A DNA stretch of 64,000 bases from Lysobacterales bacterium (lineage in GTDB: Bacteria; Pseudomonadota; Gammaproteobacteria; Xanthomonadales; Xanthomonadaceae): the NCBI GenBank assembly GCA_019510125.1, contig JAEKKX010000008.1, positions 1 to 64,000 of the forward strand, in the 5' to 3' direction. The notes below the pieces were generated by a model. It was given only the letters and a program-made list of their open reading frames with translations, made no database searches and was not told the origin of the DNA. The first letter of the stretch is position 1, and the number at the start of each line of letters is the position of its first letter. The translations under genes and the position numbers were made by a program. Of the stretch, positions 45,441 through 55,484 are shown one piece after another.

Positions 45441-46066
45441 GCGCCGCGTGGTCCACGCCGACGCTGACCGGCCGTCACGTACGGCTGGCGCCGCTGTGCG
45501 AGCACCACGCCGACGCGCTGCGCGCCGCCGCGGCCGACGGTGCGCTGTGGACGCTGCGCTTCACCAGCGTTCCCGGGCCCGATCCGGACGAGGCGGAGGC
45601 CTACATCGCCGCGGCGCTGGCACAGCGCGACGCGGGCCATGCGCTGCCGTTCGCGGTGTTCGACGGCGCGGGCGATCTCGTCGGCAGCACGCGCTTCTAC
45701 GACATCGACCGCGGGGTGCCGCGGCTGAAGATCGGCTACACCTGGTATGCGGCGCGCGCGCAGCGCACCGCGCTGAACACCGAGGCCAAGCTGCTGCTGC
45801 TCGGCCATGCCTTCGACGCGCTGGGCTGCGCATCGGCGACGTTCGAGACCAGCCACGAGAACCTGCGTTCTCAGGCGGCCATCCTGCGCCTCGGCGCCCG
45901 GCGCGACGGCATCCTGCGCGCGCACATGCGCCATCGCGACGGCACGCTGCGCGACACCCACGTCTTTTCGATCCTGCGCGAGGAATGGCCGGCGGTCGCC
46001 GCCGGGCTGCGCGCGAAACTGGAAGCCCCTGCGCATGTCCCGACCCCTGTCCAGCTCCATGACTGA
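45437..46066 (+). CDS. GNAT-family N-acetyltransferase in the arg cluster
   Basis: 209 residues; ATG overlaps the argB stop. RimJ/RimL-type acetyltransferase: [19 protein letters not shown] at the start, [21 protein letters not shown], and the acetyl-CoA/C-terminal [29 protein letters not shown]. The tight position between argB and argC (8-bp overlap with argC) means it is co-expressed; whether it has a role in the acetylated arginine pathway is not known. Confidence 0.85.
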   Translation: MSAAWSTPTLTGRHVRLAPLCEHHADALRAAAADGALWTLRFTSVPGPDPDEAEAYIAAALAQRDAGHALPFAVFDGAGDLVGSTRFYDIDRGVPRLKIGYTWYAARAQRTALNTEAKLLLLGHAFDALGCASATFETSHENLRSQAAILRLGARRDGILRAHMRHRDGTLRDTHVFSILREEWPAVAAGLRAKLEAPAHVPTPVQLHD

Positions 46067-47042
46067 CGCCGCGCAGATCCGGGTCGGCATCGTCGGCGCC
46101 CGCGGCCACGTCGGCGCGGAATTGATCCGCCTGATCGCCGCGCATCCGCGCTTCGTCCTGCAGTTCGTCAGCTCGCGCGAGCGCGACGGCGAACGCGTGG
46201 CCGACTACATGTCCGAACCCCGCGACGGCGTCGGCGGCGACCTGCGCTACAGCGCGCCGGCACACGAGGACCTGCCGACGCTCGGTGCCGACGCGGTAGT
46301 GCTGGCGCTGCCCAACGGCAAGGCTGCGGCGTGCGTGGCGGCGTTCGATGCGGCGGGCGTCGATCCTGCCTTCGTGCAACCGGTCATCGTCGATCTCTCC
46401 GCCGACTACCGTTTCGACGACGGGTGGTACTACGGTCTGCCCGAGCTCACCCGCGGCGCGTACCGCGGCCAGCGCCGGATCAGCAACCCCGGCTGCTACG
46501 CCACCGCGATGCAACTGGCGGTCGCGCCGATGCGCAGCCTCCTCGCCGGCCCGGTGCAGTGCTTCGGCGTGTCCGGGTATTCCGGCGCCGGCACCACGCC
46601 GTCGGACAAGAACGATCCGGAGAAGCTGCGCGACAATCTGATGCCCTATGCGCTGACCGGCCATGTGCACGAACGCGAAGTCACGCGGCACCTCGGCCAT
46701 CCGGTCGAATTCATCCCGCACGTCGCACCGCATTTCCGCGGCCTGACCATCACCGCGAACCTGCCGCTGCGCGAAGCGACGACCCGCGACGCCGTCCTCG
46801 CCCGTTACCGCGACGCCTATGCCGGCGAACCGCTGGTGCGCGTGCTCGACGACGCGCCGTGGGTAAGCCGCATCGCCGACCGCCATCACGTCGAACTCGG
46901 CGGCTTCGCGCTCTCGGACGACGGCCGCCGACTGGTCGTCGTCGCCACCGAGGACAACCTGCTCAAGGGCGCAGCCACGCAGGCGCTGCAAAACCTCAAC
47001 CTCGCGTTCGGACTCGACGAGCTGGCGGGGATTCCGATATGA
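46059..47042 (+). CDS. argC: N-acetyl-gamma-glutamyl-phosphate reductase
   Basis: 327 residues from ATG 46059, overlapping the upstream stop by 8 bp (an ATG at 46035 is also in frame). [17 protein letters not shown] (NADP site), [16 protein letters not shown] with the catalytic Cys, [10 protein letters not shown] and HVAPHFRG. Its last 35 codons are duplicated 290 bp downstream. Confidence 0.93.
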   Translation: MTDAAQIRVGIVGARGHVGAELIRLIAAHPRFVLQFVSSRERDGERVADYMSEPRDGVGGDLRYSAPAHEDLPTLGADAVVLALPNGKAAACVAAFDAAGVDPAFVQPVIVDLSADYRFDDGWYYGLPELTRGAYRGQRRISNPGCYATAMQLAVAPMRSLLAGPVQCFGVSGYSGAGTTPSDKNDPEKLRDNLMPYALTGHVHEREVTRHLGHPVEFIPHVAPHFRGLTITANLPLREATTRDAVLARYRDAYAGEPLVRVLDDAPWVSRIADRHHVELGGFALSDDGRRLVVVATEDNLLKGAATQALQNLNLAFGLDELAGIPI

Positions 47043-47076
47043 ACCCTTCGTTGCCTTCACGCGTTTCCCCATTGCC

Positions 47077-47149
47077 GTCATCCTCGCGCAAGCGAGGACC
47101 CAACCGTGGCCGCCGATCGAGCTTGGGTCCTCGCATGCGCGAGGATGAC
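47077..47149. repeat. Bipartite REP-like element, copy 1 after argC
   Basis: GTCATCCTCGCGCAAGCGAGG and its inverted counterpart ending GCGAGGATGAC, with GACCCAA/TTGGGTC inner arms; identical in layout to 47367-47439 and related to 32390-32462. Confidence 0.85.
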
Positions 47150-47172
47150 GCTGCTATTACTCCGTTACTTTC

Positions 47173-47332
47173 GCCCGCACGCCGAACAGAGCGACTTCGC
47201 GCTGTCGGAAGGGGCCGCCGGCGGGTGGTGATCGCCACCGAGGACAATCTGCTCAAGGGCTCGGCCACGCAGGTGCTGCAGGACCGCAACCTCGCGTTCG
47301 GGTTCGACGAGCTGGCGGGGATTCCGGCGTGA
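47173..47332 (+). pseudogene. argC: Duplicated 3' fragment of argC
   Basis: Encodes [18 protein letters not shown] and LAFGFDELAGIPA then TGA, versus [18 protein letters not shown] and [13 protein letters not shown] at the end of argC. Exactly 290 bp separates equivalent bases (GCTGGCGGGG at 47021 and 47311), and the downstream REP element repeats at the same 290-bp offset, so gene end and repeat were duplicated together. No start codon or upstream argC sequence; non-functional. Confidence 0.9.
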
Positions 47333-47366
47333 ACGCGGCTTGCACCTTGCGCGTACTCTCTTTGCC

Positions 47367-47439
47367 GTCATCCTCGCGCAAGCGAGGACCCAACCGTGGC
47401 CAGCGATCGAGTTTGGGTCCTCGCATGCGCGAGGATGAC
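47367..47439. repeat. Bipartite REP-like element, copy 2 after argC fragment
   Basis: Same structure as 47077-47149, 290 bp downstream, with a few substitutions. Confidence 0.85.
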
Positions 47440-47513
47440 GCTGCTTTTGCTCCGTCGTTTTTTGCTCAGCGGCTTTCGCCGATCTGTATGAATCATTCAC
47501 CGAGGACAACCCC

Positions 47514-48800
47514 ATGAGCGGTCTCCTGTGGCAGAAACCCGGCGTGCAGGTCGACGATCGCATCCAGCGCTTCCTCGCCGGCGAGGACGTGGTGCTCGAT
47601 CGCGAATTCTTCCTGTTCGACATCGAGGCCAGCCGCGCGCACGCGCACGGGCTGCTGCGCATCGGCATCCTGGCCGCGGACGAATTGGCCGGCATCGAGG
47701 TCGAGCTGACCAACCTGGCCGAGGATTTCCGCAACGGCGACTTCGTCCTCGACGAACGCTTCGAGGATGGCCATTCGGCGATCGAAGCGCGGTTGATCGA
47801 CCGACTCGGCGATGCCGGCCGCAGGATCCACACCGGCCGCAGCCGCAACGACCAGGTGCTGGTCGCGACCCGCCTGTGGCTGAAGGACCGCCTCGCGCGG
47901 CTGCAGGCGCTGTGCGTCGAGTGCGCGCAGGTCGCGCTGGCGCGCGCCGAGGCCGAGGCCGCGATCCCGCTGCCCGGCTACACCCATCTGCAGCGCGCCG
48001 TGGTGTCGTCGCTGGGCATGTGGTGGGCGGCCTGGGCCGAAGGCTTCATCGACGACGCGCGGCGCGCCGGCGACACGCTGGCCTGGGTCGACGCCAACCC
48101 GCTGGGCAGCGCCGCCGGCTACGGCGTCAACCTGCCGCTGGATCGCGACCATGTGACCGAGGCGCTCGGCTTCGGCCGGCTGCAACTGTCGGCCGCGTAT
48201 GCGCAGCTCTCGCGCGGCAAGTTCGAGATCGCCGCGATCGAGGCGCTCGGTTCCGCGCTGCTCGACCTGCGACGCCTCGCCTGGGACCTCAGCCTGTTCA
48301 CCAGCGCCGAATTCGCGTTCGTGGCGCTGCCGGCGCAGTACACCACCGGCAGTTCGCTGATGCCGAACAAGCGCAATCCCGACGTGGTCGAATTGATGCG
48401 CGCCAGCTACGCCAGCGTCGCCGCCGCGCGCAGCGAGATCGAGCAACTGCTGTCGCTGCCGTCCGGGTATCACCGCGACTTGCAGTTCAGCAAAGGTGCG
48501 ATCTTCCACGCGTTCGGCCGCGGCCTAGGCGCGCTTGAACTGCTGCCCGACCTGCTGCGCAACCTCGAGTGGAAGTCCGACGCGATGCGCGCCGCGCTCG
48601 ATCCGTCGATGTACGCGACTGACCTCGCGGTCGATCTCGCGCGCCAGGGTATGCCGTTCCGCGACGCCTACCGGCAGGCCGCCGATCCCGCGCGCTGGTC
48701 CGCCGGCGATCCCGACGCCAGCCTCGCCGCGCGCACGTCGCCCGGCGCCGCCGCGGCGCTGCGACTCGACACACTGAAGGCGCGCCTGGCCGCGATGTGA
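47514..48800 (+). CDS. argH: Argininosuccinate lyase
   Basis: 428 residues; splits argininosuccinate to arginine and fumarate. [18 protein letters not shown] and the superfamily signature [12 protein letters not shown] are all present. GAGGA about 9 nt before ATG 47514. Confidence 0.95.
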   Translation: MSGLLWQKPGVQVDDRIQRFLAGEDVVLDREFFLFDIEASRAHAHGLLRIGILAADELAGIEVELTNLAEDFRNGDFVLDERFEDGHSAIEARLIDRLGDAGRRIHTGRSRNDQVLVATRLWLKDRLARLQALCVECAQVALARAEAEAAIPLPGYTHLQRAVVSSLGMWWAAWAEGFIDDARRAGDTLAWVDANPLGSAAGYGVNLPLDRDHVTEALGFGRLQLSAAYAQLSRGKFEIAAIEALGSALLDLRRLAWDLSLFTSAEFAFVALPAQYTTGSSLMPNKRNPDVVELMRASYASVAAARSEIEQLLSLPSGYHRDLQFSKGAIFHAFGRGLGALELLPDLLRNLEWKSDAMRAALDPSMYATDLAVDLARQGMPFRDAYRQAADPARWSAGDPDASLAARTSPGAAAALRLDTLKARLAAM

Positions 48801-48807
48801 GCCCACG

Positions 48808-49977
48808 ATGACTGCGCCCGCCGCCTTCGCCGAACAACCGCTGCCCGCCTGGAAGCGCGCCGTGCTGAAGGTCGGCAGCAGCCTGCTGGCGGGCGAGGGC
48901 GGGCTGACCCCGCGCAACGCCGAGCATCTCGCCGCGTTCGTGCGCCACGCGCAGGCGCAGGGGCGCGAGGTGGTGATCGTGTCCTCCGGCGCGGTCGCCG
49001 CGGGCCGCGGCATCCTGCACGCCGCGCCGCGTCCCGGCGCGGCGATGGCCGAGCGCCAGGCGCTGGCCGCGCTGGGGCAGGCGAAGCTGATGGCGTTCTG
49101 GCAGGGTTTCTTCGAGCGCCCGGTCGCGCAGGTGCTGCTGACCCACGACGACGTGCGCAACCGCCGGCGCTACCTCAACGCCCGCGCGACCCTGCAGGAA
49201 CTGCTGCGCCGCGGCGCGCTGCCGATCGTCAACGAGAACGACACCGTCTCGGTCGACGAACTCAAGCTCGGCGACAACGACACGCTGGGCGCGATCGTCG
49301 CAGCGCTGATCGACGCCGACGTGCTGTTCATCGCCACCGACATCGATGGCCTGTACGACAGCGACCCGCGCAGGCATCCCGATGCCCGCCCGGTGCTGAC
49401 CGTGACCGAAATCGGCGAGGACATCCTCGCGATGGCGGGCGGGGCGGGCAGCGCGGCGGGCACGGGCGGGATGCGGACGAAGATCAACGCGTCGCAGCGC
49501 GCGGCCGCCGCGGGCATCGACACGGTGCTGGTGAACGGCACGCGTGCGGAGACCCTGCATGCGCTCGCCGACGACCGAGTCGTGGGCACGCGCCTCGTCG
49601 CCGGCCGCAGCCGCATCGCCGCGCGCAAGCACTGGCTGCGGCATGCGCCGATCGAGTCCGATGCCGCGATCCTCGTCGATGCCGGAGCCGCGGCCGCGCT
49701 GGTCGAGAAGGGCGCGTCGCTGCTGCCGATCGGCGTCTGCGGTGCGCAGGGGGAATTCCGGCGCGGCGATCTGGTGTCGATCCTTTATGCCGACGCGCCC
49801 GATGCGGCGCCGATCGCCCGTGGCGTGACCCAGTATTCCGCGGCGGACATCCGCCGTATCGTCCGTCGCCGTTCGCAGGAGATCGAAGCGATCCTCGGCT
49901 ACAACTACGGCGACACCATCATCCATCGCGACGACCTGTCGCTGCTGGCCACGCCGCAGAAGGAGCGCGCGGAATGA
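48808..49977 (+). CDS. proB: Glutamate 5-kinase
   Basis: 389 residues; first step of proline synthesis. Amino-acid kinase domain ([45 protein letters not shown]) and a C-terminal PUA domain (about 285-389, ending in [16 protein letters not shown]). Eight bases after argH, overlaps proA by 4 bp. Confidence 0.96.
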   Translation: MTAPAAFAEQPLPAWKRAVLKVGSSLLAGEGGLTPRNAEHLAAFVRHAQAQGREVVIVSSGAVAAGRGILHAAPRPGAAMAERQALAALGQAKLMAFWQGFFERPVAQVLLTHDDVRNRRRYLNARATLQELLRRGALPIVNENDTVSVDELKLGDNDTLGAIVAALIDADVLFIATDIDGLYDSDPRRHPDARPVLTVTEIGEDILAMAGGAGSAAGTGGMRTKINASQRAAAAGIDTVLVNGTRAETLHALADDRVVGTRLVAGRSRIAARKHWLRHAPIESDAAILVDAGAAAALVEKGASLLPIGVCGAQGEFRRGDLVSILYADAPDAAPIARGVTQYSAADIRRIVRRRSQEIEAILGYNYGDTIIHRDDLSLLATPQKERAE

Positions 49978-51239
49978 ACGTGTCGACGATCCGGGTGCAG
50001 GCGCTGGCCTGCCGCGAGGCGGCGCAGGCGGTGGCGGCGCTGTCCTCCGACGACAAGAATGTCCTGCTGCGCGCGATGGCCGATGCGCTCGATGCCGATG
50101 CGCCGGCGATCCTCGCCGCGAACGCGGAGGATCTGCGCGCGGCGGAAGCGAAGGGCATCGCCGGCGCCATGCTCGATCGATTGAAGCTCGATCCCGTGCG
50201 ACTGGCGGCGATCGCGAACGCGGTGCGCGAAGTCGCGACCCTGCCCGACCCGGTCGGCATGGTCACGCGTCGCGAGACGCGGCCGAACGGGCTGTCGATC
50301 GAGCGCGTGCGGGTCCCGCTGGGCGTGATCGCGATGATCTACGAGGCGCGGCCGAACGTCACCGCCGACGCCGCGGCACTGTGCCTGAAGGCCGGCAACG
50401 GCGTGATCCTGCGCGGCGGCTCGGAGGCGGTGCGTTCCAATGTCGCGATCGCCGGCGCGTTGCGGCGCGCCCTGGAAGCGCACGGCGTGCCGGCGGCCGC
50501 GATCACGCTGGTCGACGACCTGCGCCGCGAGACGATGCTCGAACTGCTGCAGCTCAACGACATCGTCGACCTCGCGATCCCGCGCGGCGGCGAGGGGCTG
50601 ATCCGCTTCGTCGCCGAGCACGCGCGGGTGCCGGTGATCAAGCACTACAAGGGCGTCTGCCATCTGTACGTGGACGCCGCGGCCGATCTCGATCTCGCGC
50701 TCGACCTGCTGCTGGACGGCAAGGTGTCGCGGCCCGGGGTGTGCAACGCGCTGGAGACGCTGCTGGTGCACGCCGAGGTCGCCGACGCCTTCCTGCCGCG
50801 CGCGGAGGCGATCCTGGCCGAACGCGGCGTGCAGTTGCGCGCCGACCCGCGCGCGCTGGCGCGCATGCCCGGCGCCGTGCCCGCACACGAAGACGACTGG
50901 GACGCGGAGTTCCTCGACCTGATCCTTGCGGTGCGCGTGGTCGATACGCTCGACGACGCCATCGCCCACATCCGTCGCCACGGTTCCGACCACACCGAGG
51001 TCATCGCCAGCCGCGACGAGGCGGCCGCGGCGCGGTTCGTGCACGCGCTGCGCAGCGCTGTGGTCATGGTCAACGCCTCGTCGCGTTTCTCCGACGGCGG
51101 CGAACTCGGCCTCGGCGCCGAGATCGGCATTTCCACCACCCGCCTGCACGCCTACGGCCCGATGGGCGCGGAGTCGCTGACGATCGAGCGCTTCGTGGTG
51201 CGCGGGGCGGGGCAGACGCGGAATCTGCGCAACGGGTGA
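49974..51239 (+). CDS. proA: Gamma-glutamyl phosphate reductase
   Basis: 421 residues. [41 protein letters not shown] and the nucleophile loop [17 protein letters not shown] with catalytic Cys; ends [14 protein letters not shown]. Second step of proline synthesis, coupled to proB through ATGA. Confidence 0.96.
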   Translation: MNVSTIRVQALACREAAQAVAALSSDDKNVLLRAMADALDADAPAILAANAEDLRAAEAKGIAGAMLDRLKLDPVRLAAIANAVREVATLPDPVGMVTRRETRPNGLSIERVRVPLGVIAMIYEARPNVTADAAALCLKAGNGVILRGGSEAVRSNVAIAGALRRALEAHGVPAAAITLVDDLRRETMLELLQLNDIVDLAIPRGGEGLIRFVAEHARVPVIKHYKGVCHLYVDAAADLDLALDLLLDGKVSRPGVCNALETLLVHAEVADAFLPRAEAILAERGVQLRADPRALARMPGAVPAHEDDWDAEFLDLILAVRVVDTLDDAIAHIRRHGSDHTEVIASRDEAAAARFVHALRSAVVMVNASSRFSDGGELGLGAEIGISTTRLHAYGPMGAESLTIERFVVRGAGQTRNLRNG

Positions 51240-51245
51240 GCGATG

Positions 51246-51310
51246 GAGCGGCTTCCGGCCGCCCGGGTTCGTTGCGGGGAGGACGCAGCGGCCTGAAGGC
51301 CGCTCTACCG
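51246..51310. repeat. REP-like hairpins after proA
   Basis: GAGCGGCTTCCGGCCGC and GCAGCGGCCTGAAGGCCGCTC, two copies of the element also found at 20236 and 42895. Confidence 0.8.
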
Positions 51311-51380
51311 AGTCTGGCGATCGAATCCGGCGATCGGGAACGAACGGGCCACTTCGCAGGCGGCCTGGTCGCGCAATCGG

Positions 51381-51672
51381 TTTGCGGGAGAGAGGACTGG
51401 AACCGCGCCGGGCATGCGATGAGGCGCCCGGCCGTTCGGGCCGTCGCCACGGGCTGGCGGGATTTCCGCCGGGGGGCGTGCAAACGATAAGGCCGCCCTT
51501 TCAGGCGGCCTTTTCCATGAATCTAGTTGGTCGGGGAGACAGGATTTGAACCGCGCAGGGCATGCGATGAGGCGCCCTGCCGTTCGGGCCGTCGCCACGG
51601 CTGGCGGGATTTCCGCCGGGGGCGTGCAAACGCAAAGGCCGCCCTTTCAGGCGGCCTTTGCGCGGAATCGGT
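51381..51672 (-). repeat. Two tandem copies of the tRNA-Pro 3' end and its terminator
   Basis: Sequence matching the 3' 25-30 nt of tRNA-Pro (TTGGTCGGGGAGACAGGATT on the plus strand) recurs at 51527 and, more diverged, at 51381; spacing to the true tRNA end (51672) is 145 and 146 bp. Each copy is followed (leftward) by GAACCGCG, a conserved about 90-bp spacer and an AAGGCCGCC-CTTTCA-GGCGGCCTT hairpin (51489-51514, 51634-51659). The 5' half of the tRNA is absent in the copies. The 51240-51672 interval holds no gene. Confidence 0.9.
51634..51659 (-). terminator. Terminator after tRNA-Pro
   Basis: AAAGGCCGCC-CTTTCA-GGCGGCCTTT, 13 bp past the tRNA 3' end on the minus strand; a tandem copy lies at 51489-51514. 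Confidence 0.8.
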
Positions 51673-51749
51673 TGGTCGGGGAGACAGGATTTGAACCTGC
51701 GACTTCTACGTCCCGAACGTAGCGCTCTACCAGGCTGAGCTACACCCCG
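51673..51749 (-). tRNA. tRNA-Pro, anticodon CGG
   Basis: 77 nt on the minus strand with encoded CCA. Acceptor CGGGGTG/CTCCCCG (one mismatch), D-arm GCTC..GAGC with CCTGG loop, anticodon stem CTACG/CGTAG with loop TTCGGGA (anticodon CGG) and T-arm GTTCAAATC. Confidence 0.95.
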
Positions 51750-51904
51750 ACGTTCGAGCCGACAATTGTAAGGACTCCCGGGGCGGTTCGGCAACCCCGG
51801 GGGGCATCGGGCCGGGGTCTGCCGGCCGGGCCGGCCCCCGACCCGGGTCAGCCGGGCGGGCAGCCGCTAAACTTGGGGTTTCGCTGCATGCCCCGGAGCT
51901 CCAC

Positions 51905-53296
51905 TTGATCAAGCCGCGTACCCCGCCCGGCGTCCTCGAACTGCTGCCGCGCGACCAGATCGCCTTCCAGCGGATGCTGGACACCATCCGCCGCACCTTC
52001 GAGCGGTACGGTTTCCTGCCGGTCGAGACCCCGGTGATGGAGCTGACCGAGGTGCTGCTGACCAAGTCCGGCGGCGAGACCGAGCGCCAGGTCTACTTCC
52101 TGCAGTCCACCGGAACCCTGGACAAGGGCAAGGACGGCCTGCCCGAACTGGCGATGCGCTTCGACCTCACCGTGCCGCTGGCGCGCTACGTCGCCGAGCA
52201 CGAGCACGACCTGGTGTTCCCGTTCCGCCGTTACCAGATGCAGCGCGTCTACCGCGGCGAGCGCGCCCAGCGCGGCCGCTTCCGCGAGTTCTACCAGTGC
52301 GACATCGACGTGATCGGCAAGGACGCGCTGAGCACGCGCCATGACGCCGAGATCCCGGCAGTCATCGCCTCGGTGTTCGAGGCGCTGGCGATCGGCGAGT
52401 TCACCATCCAGTTCAACCACCGCAAGCTGCTGCGCGGCTTCTTCGAGGGGCAGGGCATCGCCGACGGCGAGCGCCAGGCGGCGGTGCTGCGCGAGATCGA
52501 CAAGCTCGACAAGCGCGGCGAGGCCGCGGTGCGCGAGACGCTGGTCGGCGGCGAGTTCGGCCTGTCGCCGGAGACTGCGGACACGCTGCTGGCGTTCTCG
52601 CGGGTGCGCGCGACCGGCCACGACGCCGCGCAGGCCGCGCTCGATGCGCTGGGCGAGGGCACGCCGCTGTTCGAGGAGGGCCGCGCCGAGCTGCGCGAAG
52701 TACTGCGCCAGTTGCGCGCGCTGGGTGTCGCCGACGCCCGCTTCGCGCTGAACCTGTCGATCGCCCGCGGCCTCGACTACTACACCGGCATCGTCTACGA
52801 GACCACGTTGAACGCCAATCCGGAGATCGGTTCGATCTGCTCCGGCGGCCGCTACGAGAACCTCGCCAGCCACTACACCAAGTCGAAGCTGCCGGGCGTC
52901 GGCATCTCGATCGGCCTCACCCGCCTGTTCTGGCAACTGCGCGAGGCCGGGCTGGTGGCGACCGCCGACAGTTCGGTCGACGTGCTGGTGTCGCTGATGG
53001 ACGAGGCCGGGCTGGAACACGCGCTGGCGCTGTCGCAGAAGCTGCGCGCGGTGGGCCTGAACGTCGAAACCCAGTTGGAGCCGCGCAAGTTCGCCAAGCA
53101 GATGCAGTACGCCGATCGCGCCGGCATCCGCTTCGTGGTGATCCGCGGCGAGGACGAGGCGACGCGCGGCGCGGTCGCGGTGAAGGACCTGCGCCGCGGC
53201 GAGCAGTTCGAGGTGGCCGAGGCCGACCTCGGCCGCACCCTGCTGGTCGAGCGCGAGCAGATGCGGGCGCTGCCGCAGCGGGAGGGCAGGCCATGA
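51905..53296 (+). CDS. hisS: Histidyl-tRNA synthetase
   Basis: 463 residues from a TTG start at 51905 (GGAG 7 nt upstream); no better start was seen. Class II synthetase: [31 protein letters not shown], motif 2 [25 protein letters not shown], and the His-specific [13 protein letters not shown]; motif 3 [13 protein letters not shown]-terminal anticodon-binding domain (about 360-463). Confidence 0.93.
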   Translation: MIKPRTPPGVLELLPRDQIAFQRMLDTIRRTFERYGFLPVETPVMELTEVLLTKSGGETERQVYFLQSTGTLDKGKDGLPELAMRFDLTVPLARYVAEHEHDLVFPFRRYQMQRVYRGERAQRGRFREFYQCDIDVIGKDALSTRHDAEIPAVIASVFEALAIGEFTIQFNHRKLLRGFFEGQGIADGERQAAVLREIDKLDKRGEAAVRETLVGGEFGLSPETADTLLAFSRVRATGHDAAQAALDALGEGTPLFEEGRAELREVLRQLRALGVADARFALNLSIARGLDYYTGIVYETTLNANPEIGSICSGGRYENLASHYTKSKLPGVGISIGLTRLFWQLREAGLVATADSSVDVLVSLMDEAGLEHALALSQKLRAVGLNVETQLEPRKFAKQMQYADRAGIRFVVIRGEDEATRGAVAVKDLRRGEQFEVAEADLGRTLLVEREQMRALPQREGRP

Positions 53297-55185
53297 AGCC
53301 GATCCGGCTGGACGGTCGTTCCCTGACCCGCGACAGGCTGGTCGAAGTCGCCTACGGCGCACAGGTCATGCTCGACGAGGGCGCGCTGCGCAACGTCGCG
53401 CACGCCGCCGCGTTCCTGGCCGAGCAGGTGCGGCGCGAGGAGCCCATCTACGGCGTGTCCACCGGCTTCGGCAGCAACGCCGACAAGCTGCTCGGCGCGC
53501 ATCCCCTGCGCGATGAGCTGCCCGGCGCGACGCCATCGGGCCGCTCGCTGCACGAGGAACTGCAGCGCAACCTCATCATCAGCCACGCGGTCTGCGTCGG
53601 CGAGCCGTTCGCGCCGGAAGTCGTGCGCGCGATGCTGTGCATCCGCATCAACACGCTGCTGCGCGGCCATTCCGGCGTGCGCGTCGAGACGCTGCAGGCG
53701 CTGACGGCGATGCTCAACGCCGGTGTGGTGCCGGTGGTGCCGCAACTGGGCTCGGTCGGCGCGTCGGGCGATCTCGCGCCGCTGTCGCATCTGGCGATCG
53801 TGCTGCTCGGCGGCGGTGAAGCCTTCCACGATGGCGAACGCCTGCGCGGCGACGAAGCGCTGAAGCGCGCCGGCCTCGCGCCGGTGTCGCTGTCGTACAA
53901 GGAAGGCCTGGCGCTGAACAACGGCACCGCGCAGATGCTGGCGTGCGGCGTGCTCGCGCTGCATCGGCTGGAGGAATGGCTGGACACCGCCGACCTCGCC
54001 GCGGCGATGACCGTCGACGCCTTCGCCGGCCGTCTCGGCGCGTTCGCCGAGGAAGTCCACGCCCTGCGTCCGCATCCGGGCCAGGTCGAATCGGCCGCGC
54101 ACCTGCGCAAACTCCTGGCCGGCTCGACCCTCGCCGACATTCCCTACCACCTGGTGCCGAAGTTCCGGCCGTGGCTGCCGAAGAGCTGGGACACGCCCGA
54201 CGCGCAGGCGCTGGGCTTCGACATCGGCTGGGACTGGGTGCCGGCCGACCAGCGCCACGGCCGCGAGAAGTTCTACACCCGCTTCAAGCCGTTCCGCGGC
54301 GGCAAGAAGCACCAGCCGCAGGACAGCTATTCGCTGCGCTGCGTGCCGCAGGTGCATGGCGCGGTGCGCGACGCCGTGGACCAGGCGCGTCGCGTGCTCG
54401 AGATCGAGCTCAACGCGGTCACCGACAATCCGCTGGTGTTCCCGGACGCGCGCGCGGAGCATGTGGAGGAGCAGGTGATCTCCGCCGGCCATTTCCACGG
54501 CATGCCGCTGGCGCTGGCGATGAGCTACGTGAAGGCGGCGATCCCGGTGCTGGCGTCGATCAGCGAGCGCCGCCTCAACAAGCTCGTCGATCCCGCGACC
54601 AGCGACGGCCTGCCGCCGTTCCTGATCGGCAACGAGGACGCGACCGAGTCCGGCTACATGATCGTGCAGTACACCGCGGCGGCGATCGTCAACGACCTCG
54701 CCAGCCGCGCGCACCCGGCGTCGGTGTACTCGATCCCGACCAGCGCGAATGCAGAGGACCACGTGTCGATGGGCGCCAACGAGGCGCGCCACGTGCTGGC
54801 GATGGTCGACGACCTCGGCAAGGTGCTGGCGCTGGAACTGATGACCGCCGCGCAGGCGCTGGACCTGCGCCGCGACATGATCAACGCCGCGCGCGACCTG
54901 GCCGGACGCGCCGACGCCGCGGCGCTCGCGGCGAAGGTGCAGGGCGGGCCGCCGCCGGGCGCGCCGGGTCACGACGCGTTTCTCGCCGAGGTCGAGGCGC
55001 TGCGCGCCGAACTCGCCGCCGCCGAACCGTTCCATCCCGGCGAGGCGGTCGCCGCGGCGCACGCGGCGATCCGCGAGGCGGTGCCCTTCCTCGGCCGCGA
55101 CCGTGCGCTCGACATCGACATCGCCGCGATGCTGGCGCTGATGCACGACGGCGGCGTCTACGCCGCGGCGCACTCGGACGACTGA
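53293..55185 (+). CDS. Histidine/aromatic ammonia-lyase family protein (MIO enzyme)
   Basis: 630 residues; ATG overlaps hisS stop. The MIO prosthetic-group loop [34 protein letters not shown] and [12 protein letters not shown] are diagnostic of HAL/PAL/TAL. It is about 120 residues longer than HutH, owing mainly to an insert (about residues 290-345, [16 protein letters not shown] to [13 protein letters not shown]) and a C-terminal extension. No hutU/hutI/hutG genes are nearby, so a catabolic HutH role is not supported; a lyase for an aromatic or arylated product is possible. Confidence 0.85.
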   Translation: MKPIRLDGRSLTRDRLVEVAYGAQVMLDEGALRNVAHAAAFLAEQVRREEPIYGVSTGFGSNADKLLGAHPLRDELPGATPSGRSLHEELQRNLIISHAVCVGEPFAPEVVRAMLCIRINTLLRGHSGVRVETLQALTAMLNAGVVPVVPQLGSVGASGDLAPLSHLAIVLLGGGEAFHDGERLRGDEALKRAGLAPVSLSYKEGLALNNGTAQMLACGVLALHRLEEWLDTADLAAAMTVDAFAGRLGAFAEEVHALRPHPGQVESAAHLRKLLAGSTLADIPYHLVPKFRPWLPKSWDTPDAQALGFDIGWDWVPADQRHGREKFYTRFKPFRGGKKHQPQDSYSLRCVPQVHGAVRDAVDQARRVLEIELNAVTDNPLVFPDARAEHVEEQVISAGHFHGMPLALAMSYVKAAIPVLASISERRLNKLVDPATSDGLPPFLIGNEDATESGYMIVQYTAAAIVNDLASRAHPASVYSIPTSANAEDHVSMGANEARHVLAMVDDLGKVLALELMTAAQALDLRRDMINAARDLAGRADAAALAAKVQGGPPPGAPGHDAFLAEVEALRAELAAAEPFHPGEAVAAAHAAIREAVPFLGRDRALDIDIAAMLALMHDGGVYAAAHSDD

Positions 55186-55271
55186 GGCCGGTCACATCCC
55201 GGCGCGGCGCGCGTCGGGGAAGGGCGATCGGGCGCCGCCCGGTCGCCTCCTTCCTTCCGCGAGCCGCGCCC

Positions 55272-55457
55272 ATGCAGACCTACCGTTTCCTGCGCAGTCC
55301 CGTCACCTATCGTGGAGGCCGGGTCGATCCCGCGGCCTATGAACGATTGATCCACGACCAGGCCGCCGAAGGCTGGGAGTTGGTGCAGATCTTCGTCGAA
55401 CAGCCCGCGGCGACCGTGGGCGAATACGTGCTGATCTTCCGCCGACCGGCCGACTGA
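55272..55457 (+). CDS. Small DUF4177-like protein
   Basis: 61 residues from ATG 55272: AYERLIHDQAAEGWELVQIF is the EGWELV signature of DUF4177-type small beta/alpha proteins. Cytosolic, unknown function. It begins 86 bp after the lyase gene, in the same direction. Confidence 0.7.
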   Translation: MQTYRFLRSPVTYRGGRVDPAAYERLIHDQAAEGWELVQIFVEQPAATVGEYVLIFRRPAD

Positions 55458-55484
55458 TCCGGCGGCCGCCGCGCCGTCGTTGGT

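Noticed and set aside
53293-55185. Calling the gene hutH as part of a histidine utilisation operon
   Set aside because: No hutU, hutI, hutG or hutC nearby, and the protein carries an insert and extension absent from typical HutH.
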